A stretch of DNA of 29,239 nucleotides from Bacillota bacterium (GTDB lineage Bacteria; Bacillota; Bacilli; Paenibacillales; Paenibacillaceae). Positions 14,890-23,451 of this stretch are shown piece by piece. A program made the translations under genes and the position numbers. The stretch lies in contig JAEWAQ010000053.1 in assembly GCA_023391635.1 (NCBI GenBank), positions 1 through 29,239 on the forward strand, written 5' to 3'. Within the stretch, counting starts at the first letter, position 1. Each line of letters begins with the position of its first letter. The notes beneath the pieces are model-generated. The model was not told the origin of the DNA. It ran no database searches and saw only the letters and a list, made by a program, of their open reading frames with translations.

Positions 14890-14917
14890 GCGCCATGTGC
14901 GATCGATTCAGCCTGTC

Positions 14918-16738
14918 CTACCCTTGCGCGGGAATGCCCGCCGCGGGCGGCAGCGGATGGTCTCGGCGGTTCGCAGCGGCTTCGGGCTTGGGCGCCGACG
15001 CGGCGGCGGGCTCCGTGCTCGCACGGTCCGCATGAAGAACCGAGACGGCCGGGGCCGCCGAATAAGGTTCTGCCGCGAGTGCCGCGTCCGGTACGACTGC
15101 GGACAGCGGTGTCTCCACCGTCAGCCGGCTGCCGAACACATGCCCGAACACTTCCGCCATGTGCTCCACCGGAATGACCTTCACCCCGCTAAGTCCCGCG
15201 AAGATTTCCTGCCAGTTCTCCTTCGGAATCAGCACCGTCTCCGCCCCGGACTGGAAGGCGGCTTCCACCTTCGCGATGACGCCGCCGACCGGCTTCACCC
15301 GCCCGTGAATGCTGATTTCGCCTGTCATCGCTAACTTGTTGTCGACCGGTTCCTTCGCGATGGCCGAGGCAATCGCGACCGCCATCGCCACGCCGGCGGA
15401 CGGCCCGTCAACGGGCGTGCCGCCCGGGAAATTGATGTGCAAGTCGTAATGCTCGGGATGCAAGCCGTATCGCCGAATAACCGTCGCCACGTTGTCGACC
15501 GATCCTTTGGCCATGCTTTTGCGCCTGAGCGTGCGCTGACCTCCGCCGAGTTCTTCCTCGTCCACGACGCCGGTGATCATGAACTGTCCGTGTCCGGGCT
15601 CCGACGCCGGCGTTGCCGTCACTTCGATTTCCAGCAAGGCGCCCATACTCGGCCCGTATACAGCCAGCCCATTGACCAAGCCGATCTGCGGCTCGGCCGG
15701 AATTTTGCGGTCCGGGCGCGGCGGCAGCTGGCTGCTGTTCACGACCCACTCCACGTCGGCCGCGCTTAGCATCGTGCGATTCTCCGACAAGGCGAGACCT
15801 GCCGCGAGTTGAATGATGTTGACGGCTTCCCGGCCGTTCGTCGCATAGCGTTTCACGACGTCGACCGCCTCCGGCAACGGTTCGAAGCCGATTTTGCGAA
15901 TCGCGTTTTCCGCGATCTGGGAAATCTCGCCGGGCAGCAGCGGCCGGAAGTAAACTTCCATACAGCGGCTGCGGATCGCCGGCGAGATCTCGCCGGGCGA
16001 ACGCGTAGTCGCGCCGACCAAGCGGAAATCGGCAGGCAGGCCGTTCTGGAAGATGTCGTGAATATATGCCGGTATATTCGGGTCTTCCGCGTGGTAGTAG
16101 GCGCTCTCGAGAAACACTTTGCGGTCCTCCAGCACCTTGAGCAGCTTGTTCATCTGAATCGGATGCAACTCGCCGATCTCGTCGATGAACAGGATGCCGC
16201 CATGCGCCTTGGTGACCGCCCCCGGCTTCGGCTGCGGAATGCCGGCCACGCCCATCGCCCCGGCTCCTTGGTAGATCGGATCGTGGACCGAACCGATGAG
16301 CGGGTCGGCGATGCCCCTTTCGTCAAACCGCGCCGTCGTCGCATCGATCTCCGTGAACTTGGCGTCCTGGCGGAACGGAGACATCGGATTTTTCTTGGCT
16401 TCCTCCAGAATGACGCGGGCGGCAGCGGTTTTGCCGACGCCGGGCGGCCCGTATACGAGCACGTGCTGAGGGTTGCTGCTGCACAGCGCCGCCTTCAGCG
16501 CGCGGATGCCTTCCTTCTGGCCGACCAGATCGCCCATAGTGGCTGGCCTCGTCTTCTCGGCCAGCGGCTTCGTCAGCGTAATCGAGCGAAGCTTGCGCAG
16601 CTTGTCCATCTCCTTGCGGGACTCGCGGTCGACCGCGCTGCGGTTCGACTTCTGATTGCGCAGCAAATTCCAGAAGTAGACGCCGATGATCACGGCAAAG
16701 AACACTTGGATCAACATCAAGATCATGCTTAAGCTCAT
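14918..16738 (-). CDS. lonB: ATP-dependent protease LonB (sporulation Lon)
   Basis: A membrane-anchored Lon-like AAA+ protease; the Bacillus protein is made in the forespore. From ATG 16738 (GGGGAGG 9 bases upstream) it has 606 residues. Residues 3-23 form a hydrophobic N-terminal anchor, Walker A YGPPGVGKT is at about 96-104, and Walker B ILFIDE at about 182-187. The catalytic Ser447 is in VDGPSAG and Lys490 in GGVIAKVE. Odd: about 60 residues of Ala/Pro/Glu-rich low-complexity sequence follow the protease domain (from about 547), making it longer than the roughly 550-residue Bacillus protein. A longer frame reaching 16822 is rejected because it runs into the upstream gene's terminator. Confidence 0.95.
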   Translation of the reverse strand: MSLSMILMLIQVFFAVIIGVYFWNLLRNQKSNRSAVDRESRKEMDKLRKLRSITLTKPLAEKTRPATMGDLVGQKEGIRALKAALCSSNPQHVLVYGPPGVGKTAAARVILEEAKKNPMSPFRQDAKFTEIDATTARFDERGIADPLIGSVHDPIYQGAGAMGVAGIPQPKPGAVTKAHGGILFIDEIGELHPIQMNKLLKVLEDRKVFLESAYYHAEDPNIPAYIHDIFQNGLPADFRLVGATTRSPGEISPAIRSRCMEVYFRPLLPGEISQIAENAIRKIGFEPLPEAVDVVKRYATNGREAVNIIQLAAGLALSENRTMLSAADVEWVVNSSQLPPRPDRKIPAEPQIGLVNGLAVYGPSMGALLEIEVTATPASEPGHGQFMITGVVDEEELGGGQRTLRRKSMAKGSVDNVATVIRRYGLHPEHYDLHINFPGGTPVDGPSAGVAMAVAIASAIAKEPVDNKLAMTGEISIHGRVKPVGGVIAKVEAAFQSGAETVLIPKENWQEIFAGLSGVKVIPVEHMAEVFGHVFGSRLTVETPLSAVVPDAALAAEPYSAAPAVSVLHADRASTEPAAASAPKPEAAANRRDHPLPPAAGIPAQG

Positions 16739-16757
16739 ACATCGTTTCCTCCCCAAA

Positions 16758-16809
16758 CAACAAAAATCCGGTAACCGGGCTATACGTACTAGTATTGCCC
16801 GAATACCGG
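16758..16809 (-). terminator. Terminator after the PCYCGC lipoprotein gene
   Basis: CCGGTA..CGGGC and GCCCG..TACCGG form an 11-bp stem with a 2x2 internal loop and a 16-base loop, followed on the minus strand by ATTTTTGTTGTTT, 13 bases after the stop at 16823. It splits ispG/PCYCGC from lonB. Confidence 0.85.
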
Positions 16810-16818
16810 AAGATATAG
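16790..16818 (-). promoter_or_regulatory. Candidate sigma-F-type promoter of lonB
   Basis: The minus strand reads CTATA (16818-16814), 14 bases, GGCAATACTA (16799-16790). The second element fits the sigma-F -10 pattern GGnRAnAMTR at every position; the first is 4 of 5 to GYATA. It lies in the loop of the preceding terminator, 51 bases before the lonB ATG. In Bacillus subtilis lonB belongs to the forespore sigma-F regulon, which supports the reading; spacing is slightly short. Confidence 0.4.
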
Positions 16819-16822
16819 TCAT

Positions 16823-17359
16823 TCATACTTGCGGAGGAAGCGAAGTATCGGTAGGCGCCGCATATCCGTTACGATAGGATGCGTCAATTGCCCCGCGAAT
16901 ATCCGTATCCGACTTGCCCTCGGCTTTCATCTGCGCGCTCTTCAGCACGATGTCGACACAGACGCCGCAGCGGGTGCCGTGATCGTCCCAGACGACGCTT
17001 CCGTCCGGCTTCACCTCATGGATAAAACAGTTCAGGTTGCTCTTATGTCCCGCGCTTTCGCCGCAACCGCAGTAGCACGGAATCCATTGCAACGTATCCC
17101 GGATCGCCGCAGCGGCCCGATAGGCAAGAAGAACTTCGCTCGATTGTCCATTCAGAAATCCGGGCATCGCCGACAAAGCCGCCGTTTCTTCCCGGAGGTC
17201 GCCGTTCGCGGCCGTGTGGATATGGGAAGGTTCATCCGAATATTCCGGATTTGCCGAACCGTTCTTTCCGTTCCCGCAGGCTGACAACAACGCAACCAGC
17301 GCCAAGGCGCTCAGCAGCCATCTCAGCCGATACCGCCATCCCGCCGCCGACCCGCTCAA
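16823..17359 (-). CDS. PCYCGC-motif lipoprotein
   Basis: A 178-residue putative lipoprotein. A hydrophobic signal (residues 13-27) ends in the lipobox LLSAC, so Cys28 would be lipidated and the protein held on the outer face of the membrane. The family motif PCYCGC is at about 94-99, followed by His105, Cys111 and a Cys-Gly-Val-Cys pair at 131-134. These are probable metal- or redox-active cysteines, but the family has no established function. The start is TTG 17359 with GGGAGG 5 bases upstream, inside the end of ispG. Stop and start overlap as TTGA, so translation is coupled to ispG. It is followed by a strong terminator. Confidence 0.88.
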   Translation of the reverse strand: MSGSAAGWRYRLRWLLSALALVALLSACGNGKNGSANPEYSDEPSHIHTAANGDLREETAALSAMPGFLNGQSSEVLLAYRAAAAIRDTLQWIPCYCGCGESAGHKSNLNCFIHEVKPDGSVVWDDHGTRCGVCVDIVLKSAQMKAEGKSDTDIRGAIDASYRNGYAAPTDTSLPPQV

Positions 17360-18453
17360 TGCTTCCTCCCCGGAATGACGCCAGTCTCGGCGTATGCCGC
17401 GGCGATCTGATCGATTTCCCGCTTCAGCTCGGATACCAAGTCGGCTTCCGGCACTTTGCGGATCATCTCCCCGTAACGGAACAGCATGCCTTCGCCGCGC
17501 GCACCCGCGATTCCGATGTCGGCTTCCCGCGCTTCGCCGGGGCCGTTGACCGCGCAGCCAAGCACGCTAACTTTGATCGGCACTTTCAAATGAGACAAGT
17601 ACTCTTCCACTTCATTGGCCACCGAGAACAGATCGATATCGAGCCGTCCGCAGGTCGGGCAGGAAATCAATGTCGGCGCGTCGGTGATCAGACCGAACAC
17701 CTTAAGCAGCTCGCGTGCGGCCTTGATTTCCTCTACCGGATCTGCGCTCAAAGATATGCGCATCGTGTTGCCGATGCCGGCGTTCAGCAGCACGCCGAGT
17801 CCCGCCGCGCTCTTGATCGTGCCCGAGAACAACGTACCTGCCTCGGTTATGCCCAGATGAAGAGGATAACGGATCACTTCGGCAGCCTGCGTATAGGCCG
17901 CGATTGCCATCGGCACGTCGGAAGCCTTCAGGGATACGATAATGTCGTGAAAATCGAGTTCTTCCAGTATTCCGATATGGAACAATGCGCTCTCGACCAT
18001 CGCTTCCGGTGTCGGATAGCCGTACTTCTCGAGCAGATGGTTCTCGAGCGAACCGGCGTTGACGCCGATCCGAATCGGAATGCCGCGTTCCTTGCAAGCT
18101 TTGACGACGGCTTCGACTTTCTCCCGGCGGCCGATATTCCCCGGATTAATCCGCACCTTATCGATGCCGTTCTCGATGGCCATCAGCGCAAGCCGGTAAT
18201 CGAAATGAATGTCCGACACGAGCGGAATGTTGATCTGGCGCTTGATGTCCTTGATCGCGGCCGCCGCTTCCTTGTTGTTGACCGTCACCCGCACCAATTG
18301 GCAGCCGGCTTCCTCTAACCGCTTGATTTCCGCAACCGTCGCAGCGACGTCCGCCGTCTTCGTCGTGCACATGCTCTGCAGAATGACCTGATTGTTCCCG
18401 CCGATCGTCAGGTCGCCCACCCGGACGGGAACGGTATCCGTTCGCTTGTACAT
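17356..18453 (-). CDS. ispG: 4-hydroxy-3-methylbut-2-en-1-yl diphosphate synthase (flavodoxin)
   Basis: IspG (GcpE) reduces methylerythritol cyclodiphosphate to HMBPP in the MEP isoprenoid pathway using a [4Fe-4S] cluster. The 365-residue product shows a TIM-barrel N-terminal half (PLVSDIHFDYRLAL near 77-90, KVRINPGNIG near 99-108). The three cluster cysteines are in SCPTCGRLD (Cys265, Cys268) and LGCAVNGPGEA (Cys300), with Glu307 the probable fourth ligand. Start ATG 18453 is preceded by GGGGAGAG at about 9 bases; the frame runs open to 18627 but that overlaps clpX. It is co-transcribed with the PCYCGC lipoprotein. A TATAAT at 18472-18477 is too close to the start to be convincing. Confidence 0.96.
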   Translation of the reverse strand: MYKRTDTVPVRVGDLTIGGNNQVILQSMCTTKTADVAATVAEIKRLEEAGCQLVRVTVNNKEAAAAIKDIKRQINIPLVSDIHFDYRLALMAIENGIDKVRINPGNIGRREKVEAVVKACKERGIPIRIGVNAGSLENHLLEKYGYPTPEAMVESALFHIGILEELDFHDIIVSLKASDVPMAIAAYTQAAEVIRYPLHLGITEAGTLFSGTIKSAAGLGVLLNAGIGNTMRISLSADPVEEIKAARELLKVFGLITDAPTLISCPTCGRLDIDLFSVANEVEEYLSHLKVPIKVSVLGCAVNGPGEAREADIGIAGARGEGMLFRYGEMIRKVPEADLVSELKREIDQIAAAYAETGVIPGRKH

Positions 18454-18485
18454 GTTCCGTCTCTCTCCCCGATTATATGCTAATA

Positions 18486-18509
18486 CCACCTCGCCGTAGG
18501 ACGAGGTGG
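18486..18509 (-). terminator. Possible terminator after clpX
   Basis: CCACCTCG / CGAGGTGG gives a perfect 8-bp stem with an 8-base loop, 14 bases after the clpX stop. The following minus-strand sequence TATTAGCATATAAT is AT-rich but not a clean T-run, so readthrough into ispG is likely. Confidence 0.5.
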
Positions 18510-18523
18510 CAGCCATATCGCGC

Positions 18524-19783
<1,260 letters not shown>

Positions 19784-19796
19784 ATAAACCCTCCTT

Positions 19797-20387
19797 TTAA
19801 CCCGGAATCGGCGCGGTGATCACCTGGTCGATCAAGCCGTAAGCCAAAGCTTCCTCCGCGCTCATGAAATTGTCTCGGTCGGTGTCGCGTTCGATCTTCT
19901 CGTAAGGTTGACCCGTACGATCCACATAAATGCGGTTCAGCTTCTCCTTCGTCTTGACGATCCAATCCGCGTGAATCTTAATATCGGACGCCTGGCCTCT
20001 GACGCCGCCGAGCGGCTGATGAATCATGATCTCGCTGTTCGGAAGTCCGAACCGCTTGCCCTTCGCGCCTGCCGTAAGCAGCAACGATCCCATGCTGGCG
20101 GCCATGCCGCAGCAGATCGTGGAGACGTCGGGCTTGATGAACTGCATCGTGTCATAAATCCCCATGCCGGCCGTCACCGAACCGCCGGGTGAGTTAATAT
20201 ACAAGGAGATATCCTTCTCCGGATCTTCCGCGGCCAAAAACAGCAGTTGAGCGATCACGAGATTGGCGACGTCGTCGTCAATGGCGCTGCCCAGAAAGAT
20301 GATCCGATCCTTGAGCAAGCGGGAGTAGATATCGTACGATCGCTCGCCGCGATTGGTTTGTTCCACGACCATAGGCACCAAACTCAT
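19797..20387 (-). CDS. clpP: ATP-dependent Clp protease proteolytic subunit ClpP
   Basis: Serine protease that forms the tetradecameric chamber of ClpXP. From ATG 20387 the product is 196 residues and begins MSLVPMVVEQTNRGERSYDIY. The triad falls at Ser98 (GMAASMGS), His123 (MIHQPLGG) and Asp172 (ERDTDRDNFM), the canonical numbering. The in-frame TTG at 20396 overlaps the AAGAGGT ribosome site and is rejected. It is followed 13 bases later by clpX. Confidence 0.97.
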   Translation of the reverse strand: MSLVPMVVEQTNRGERSYDIYSRLLKDRIIFLGSAIDDDVANLVIAQLLFLAAEDPEKDISLYINSPGGSVTAGMGIYDTMQFIKPDVSTICCGMAASMGSLLLTAGAKGKRFGLPNSEIMIHQPLGGVRGQASDIKIHADWIVKTKEKLNRIYVDRTGQPYEKIERDTDRDNFMSAEEALAYGLIDQVITAPIPG

Positions 20388-20430
20388 ACGGGCCAACCTC
20401 TTTTCTTAGTGGACTCGATTCTTCGGTAAT

Positions 20431-20459
20431 ATTCTAACACGTTCGCGGTCGAATGTCAT
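20431..20459 (-). promoter_or_regulatory. clpP-clpX promoter
   Basis: The minus strand has ATGACA (20459-20454), exactly 17 bases, and TAGAAT (20436-20431) preceded by TGT (extended -10). Both hexamers match 5 of 6. No CtsR tandem heptads or CIRCE element are visible around it. Confidence 0.75.
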
Positions 20460-20517
20460 GCGGACGGAACGCCTTGCGCCACATCCGCCAAGCGGACAAT
20501 CCGTCCCGTGCGCCGTG

Positions 20518-20552
20518 TATAAAATAAGGCACGCATGATGCACGTGCCTTAT
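20518..20552 (-). terminator. Terminator after tig
   Basis: ATAAGGCACG / CGTGCCTTAT gives a perfect 10-bp stem with a 9-base loop, followed on the minus strand by TTTATAC. It lies 27 bases after the tig stop. Confidence 0.8.
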
Positions 20553-20578
20553 CGCGGGCGGTAGCTATGAAGCGGCGC

Positions 20579-21868
20579 TTAGGCCGTCTTGCTGTTGTCT
20601 ACCAGGAACTTGACCGCCTTGCGGACCTTCAGGTCCGAGGTCAAGGTGTCCATATAGCCGTTCGAGGAGAATATTCCGCGAAGCTCCTCGGCCGGGCGAT
20701 TGTACATCGCGGCAAGCTTGTCCAATTCCTCGCTGACATCCTCTTCCGATACGTCCAGGTTCTCGGCTTTGGCGATCGCCTCAAGCACCAGGTTGTTACG
20801 GACGCGCTTCACTGCGTCGCCCTTCATCTGTTCCTGGAGATCTTCCTTGCTCTGGCCGCTGAACTGGCTGTACATTTCGAGGTTCAAGCCTTGCGAACGA
20901 AGGCGGCTCTCGAAATCGCGCAGCATCTGCTCGACTTCATTGTCGACCATAACCTCCGGCACGTCGACTTCGGCTGCTTCCGCCGCCTTGTCGATAACCG
21001 CCGTCTCGCGCGCAGCTTCCTCATCCTTGACCTTCCGTTCCTTCAGCTTTGCCGCCAAATCCTGTTTGTATTCCTCCAGCGTATCGAACTCGCTGACATC
21101 CTTGGCAAATTCGTCGTCGAGCTCCGGCAAGCTTTTGCGTTTGATCTCGTGCAGCTTGACCTTGAACACGACCGGCTTGCCCGCCAGATTCTCGGCTTGG
21201 TAGTTCTCCGGGAACGTGACGTTGATATCCTTCTCTTCGGCGATGTTGAGTCCGACGACTTGGTCTTCAAAGCCGGGAATGAACGAATTCGAACCGAGTT
21301 CGAGCGAATAGCGCTCGCCCTTGCCGCCTTCGAACGGCACGCCGTCCAGGAAGCCTTCGAAATCGATGATCGCCGTATCTCCCGCCAGCGCAGGGCCTTC
21401 GTCGACGACGACCAGTTCCGCATGACGCTGCTGCAGGCGCTCCAATTCCTGATTCACTTCTTCGTCCGTCACTTCGGCGTCCGCTGCAGGCACCTCGATG
21501 CCTTTGTAATCGCCGAGCGCCACTTCCGGTTTGACGGTCACCTTCGCTTTGAACTTGAACGGCTTGCCCTTGGCGAATTGCTCCACGTCCACTTCCGGAC
21601 GGTCGACCGGCTCGATGCCCGTCTGTTCTACGGCTGCGGTATAAGCTTGCGGAAGCAAAATATCGATCGCATCCTGGTAAAGGCTCTCGACGCCGAAGCG
21701 CGCCTCGAAAATGTTGCGCGGCACTTTGCCTTTGCGAAAGCCCGGCACGTTCGCCTTGGCGGCGACTTTCTTGAACGCCTTGTCGAGCGCGGAAGCGACC
21801 TGTTCCACCTCGATCTCAACGTCAAGCACGCCGACGTTCTTCTCTATTTTTTCCCAATTCGCATTCAT
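20579..21868 (-). CDS. tig: Trigger factor (ribosome-associated chaperone / PPIase)
   Basis: Trigger factor binds nascent chains at the ribosome exit. From ATG 21868 it has 429 residues, beginning MNANWEKIEKNVGVLDVEI. The ribosome-docking signature GFRKGKVP is at 43-50. The FKBP-type PPIase domain runs from about 150 to 245 (GDTAIIDFEGFLDGVPFEGG and FIPGFEDQVVG), followed by the helical C-terminal chaperone arms. GGAGGGG lies 9 bases upstream. The frame is open to 21949, but that part is the promoter and leader. A 6-bp CGTCTT / AAGACG hairpin (21891-21910) lies in the leader. Confidence 0.97.
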   Translation of the reverse strand: MNANWEKIEKNVGVLDVEIEVEQVASALDKAFKKVAAKANVPGFRKGKVPRNIFEARFGVESLYQDAIDILLPQAYTAAVEQTGIEPVDRPEVDVEQFAKGKPFKFKAKVTVKPEVALGDYKGIEVPAADAEVTDEEVNQELERLQQRHAELVVVDEGPALAGDTAIIDFEGFLDGVPFEGGKGERYSLELGSNSFIPGFEDQVVGLNIAEEKDINVTFPENYQAENLAGKPVVFKVKLHEIKRKSLPELDDEFAKDVSEFDTLEEYKQDLAAKLKERKVKDEEAARETAVIDKAAEAAEVDVPEVMVDNEVEQMLRDFESRLRSQGLNLEMYSQFSGQSKEDLQEQMKGDAVKRVRNNLVLEAIAKAENLDVSEEDVSEELDKLAAMYNRPAEELRGIFSSNGYMDTLTSDLKVRKAVKFLVDNSKTA

Positions 21869-21934
21869 CGTAACGTTCCCCTCCGTAAGGCGTCTTACCG
21901 TTCCAAGACGGCATCCCTTCACATAAACCATTCC

Positions 21935-21963
21935 ATTATATACAACCATCCGGTCTATAGCAA
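21935..21963 (-). promoter_or_regulatory. tig promoter
   Basis: The minus strand has TTGCTA (21963-21958), 17 bases, TATAAT (21940-21935): a perfect -10 and 4 of 6 in the -35. It starts about 20 bases after the end of the YsoA-like gene. Confidence 0.75.
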
Positions 21964-21983
21964 GACTCGGATCTTGCCGCCCC

Positions 21984-22901
21984 TTATCCCGGGCCGGGTT
22001 CTACCGCGTATTGCCGCAGCCAGCGCAGCGCTTGCTCATATCGAAACCTGAGCTCGTCGGTAATGCCGTAGTGCTCGCGGATCTCGTCGTCCTGGAAGCG
22101 ATCGTGCAGCTTTTCCAGCAAAATCTGGTGCAGCGCCGCCGCCCAAACATCCGCGGAACCTGCATCGCCCGCGACCATCGTCCCGTATATCGGGGTCCCG
22201 TACGCCGCTTGCACGCACTCCTTCCACATCTCTTCGGCGAAATAAGCCAGCGTCGGATCGGACACCTCCGCGGCTTGGCGTACCTGCCAAGCGATCGTAT
22301 GCACAGCCGGCGGAAATTCGGAATAGGAGAGCGGAATTCCGTCAATCTCCAACTCGAGCGGCTGGCCGTCTCTCCGAACGGTTGCGACGCCCGTCGCCTC
22401 CTGCTTGCAGAGCGCCTGCAACGCCTTGAACTGCAAGGTCGGATGACGTTCGGCCTCCATCAGCCATTCCCGCAAAGCCGGTTCGACGTCGGGATGCTTC
22501 AAGTGCATCAGTTGACCGATGATCAGCAGTTGCTGCTCCGGGTCGTCCGTCTCGGACAACGAACGGAGCAGGCGCGGAACGTAGGCCGGGTCTTGCGACG
22601 ATCGATCTTCCGCTCGCTCGCGGGCCCATTCCTCCTCGGTCCATTCGTCCTCCTTGTCTCCGTCCGGCAGCGCCGGGAATCCGTCCGCGGTCGCCCCCGG
22701 AAAGGCTGCATTCAGCCAGCCCAGCAGCGCCTGCCATTCGGTATGGTGGCGTTCCGCTTCCCCTCCGCATTGCAGCAGGAACAGAAGCAGCGCCTTCGCT
22801 TCCGCGTAGCGCTCCGACTCCAGCATCTGGGTCAACTGGATCTGATAATAGTCGAGCGTCTTCGGAAATAAAACCAAGTTGTCGTTGGTGCGTTCGGTCA
22901 C
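21984..22901 (-). CDS. YsoA-like helical-repeat protein
   Basis: A 305-residue, acidic, mostly helical soluble protein without signal peptide or membrane segments. The N-terminal part (residues 1-70) has Ala/Leu/Glu-rich helices typical of TPR-like folds (YAEAKALLLFLLQ), and a second helical block covers about 110-190. It occupies the place of Bacillus subtilis ysoA, a TPR-repeat protein next to tig, which is the main reason for the name; function unknown. The start is GTG 22901 with GGGAGGGG 9 bases upstream. The open frame runs on to 23036 through the tRNA-Gly terminator and the gene itself, so the longer version is rejected. Confidence 0.8.
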   Translation of the reverse strand: MTERTNDNLVLFPKTLDYYQIQLTQMLESERYAEAKALLLFLLQCGGEAERHHTEWQALLGWLNAAFPGATADGFPALPDGDKEDEWTEEEWARERAEDRSSQDPAYVPRLLRSLSETDDPEQQLLIIGQLMHLKHPDVEPALREWLMEAERHPTLQFKALQALCKQEATGVATVRRDGQPLELEIDGIPLSYSEFPPAVHTIAWQVRQAAEVSDPTLAYFAEEMWKECVQAAYGTPIYGTMVAGDAGSADVWAAALHQILLEKLHDRFQDDEIREHYGITDELRFRYEQALRWLRQYAVEPGPG

Positions 22902-22947
22902 CTGCGCAATCCCCTCCCGGACAGGGCTTCTGCCACTTGCGCGGCCG

Positions 22948-22988
22948 TTAACAACAAGACCGGCTACTCCCGCAGGAATGACCGGTCT
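22948..22988 (-). terminator. Terminator after tRNA-Gly
   Basis: AGACCGG / CCGGTCT is a 7-bp stem with an 18-base loop, followed on the minus strand by TGTTGTTAAC, 13 bases after the tRNA CCA end. Confidence 0.7.
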
Positions 22989-23001
22989 GATAAGTGCACG
23001 A

Positions 23002-23075
23002 TGGAGCGGGTGAAGGGAATCGAACCCTCGCCTCAAGCTTGGGAAGCTGGCGTTCTACCATTGAACTACACCCGC
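23002..23075 (-). tRNA. tRNA-Gly (anticodon CCC)
   Basis: A 74-base cloverleaf with a perfect 7-bp acceptor stem (GCGGGTG / CACCCGC), D-stem GTTC / GAAC, anticodon loop TTCCCAA (anticodon CCC, reading GGG), T-arm with TTCGATT loop, discriminator T and encoded CCA. The anticodon stem CCAGC / GCTTG has one C-U mismatch at the second pair. TGATTT and TATGAT, 17 bases apart, lie upstream between the two tRNAs and could be its own promoter. Confidence 0.92.
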
Positions 23076-23167
23076 ATGCGAATGGCGAAACAGAAGTATC
23101 ATAGCATAGCAATCGATGGAAAATCAATCAAGTAAAAACGACTTCATCGTCCATTGGACACTGTAAA

Positions 23168-23244
<77 letters not shown>

Positions 23245-23255
23245 GCAGCTTGATT

Positions 23256-23285
23256 ATTCTAACACAGGGAGCCGCCCCGGCTCAA
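23256..23285 (-). promoter_or_regulatory. tRNA-Arg promoter
   Basis: The minus strand has TTGAGC (23285-23280), 18 bases, TAGAAT (23261-23256) with a TGT extension, ending 11 bases before the mature 5' end of tRNA-Arg. Confidence 0.65.
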
Positions 23286-23342
23286 GGGGGAAATCATCTT
23301 TTTATCGATTGCCGGGATTCCTATCTCCGATCCGGCCTGGAT

Positions 23343-23371
23343 TTGTCCAAGTTTGTAACCTGGGTTACAGA
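23343..23371 (+). promoter_or_regulatory. Crp/Fnr-type operator over a putative promoter
   Basis: TGTAACCTGGGTTACA at 23354-23369 is a TGTAA-N6-TTACA palindrome, the 5-6-5 geometry of Crp/Fnr-family operators. It overlaps a weak sigma-A-like promoter (TTGTCC at 23343, 17-base spacer, TACAGA at 23366) about 80 bases before the HD-GYP gene, whose partner gene encodes a Crp/Fnr regulator. Autoregulation is the simplest inference. Confidence 0.5.
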
Positions 23372-23451
23372 AACAAACCGTAGCGAAATGGTACCTTATG
23401 CTCAACAAAGACACAATATCCGACGAACGGACTATGGAGAGAGATGAGAAC

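Noticed and set aside
18472..18477. TATAAT as an ispG promoter
   Set aside because: It lies about 18 bases from the ATG, which would place the transcription start within the ribosome site, and no -35 is present.
20567..22051. Long plus-strand ORF opposite tig
   Set aside because: Antisense shadow of a high-GC gene; no ribosome site or recognisable protein.
21984..23036. 350-codon version of the YsoA-like protein
   Set aside because: The first 45 codons run through the tRNA-Gly gene and its terminator; GTG 22901 has a good ribosome site.
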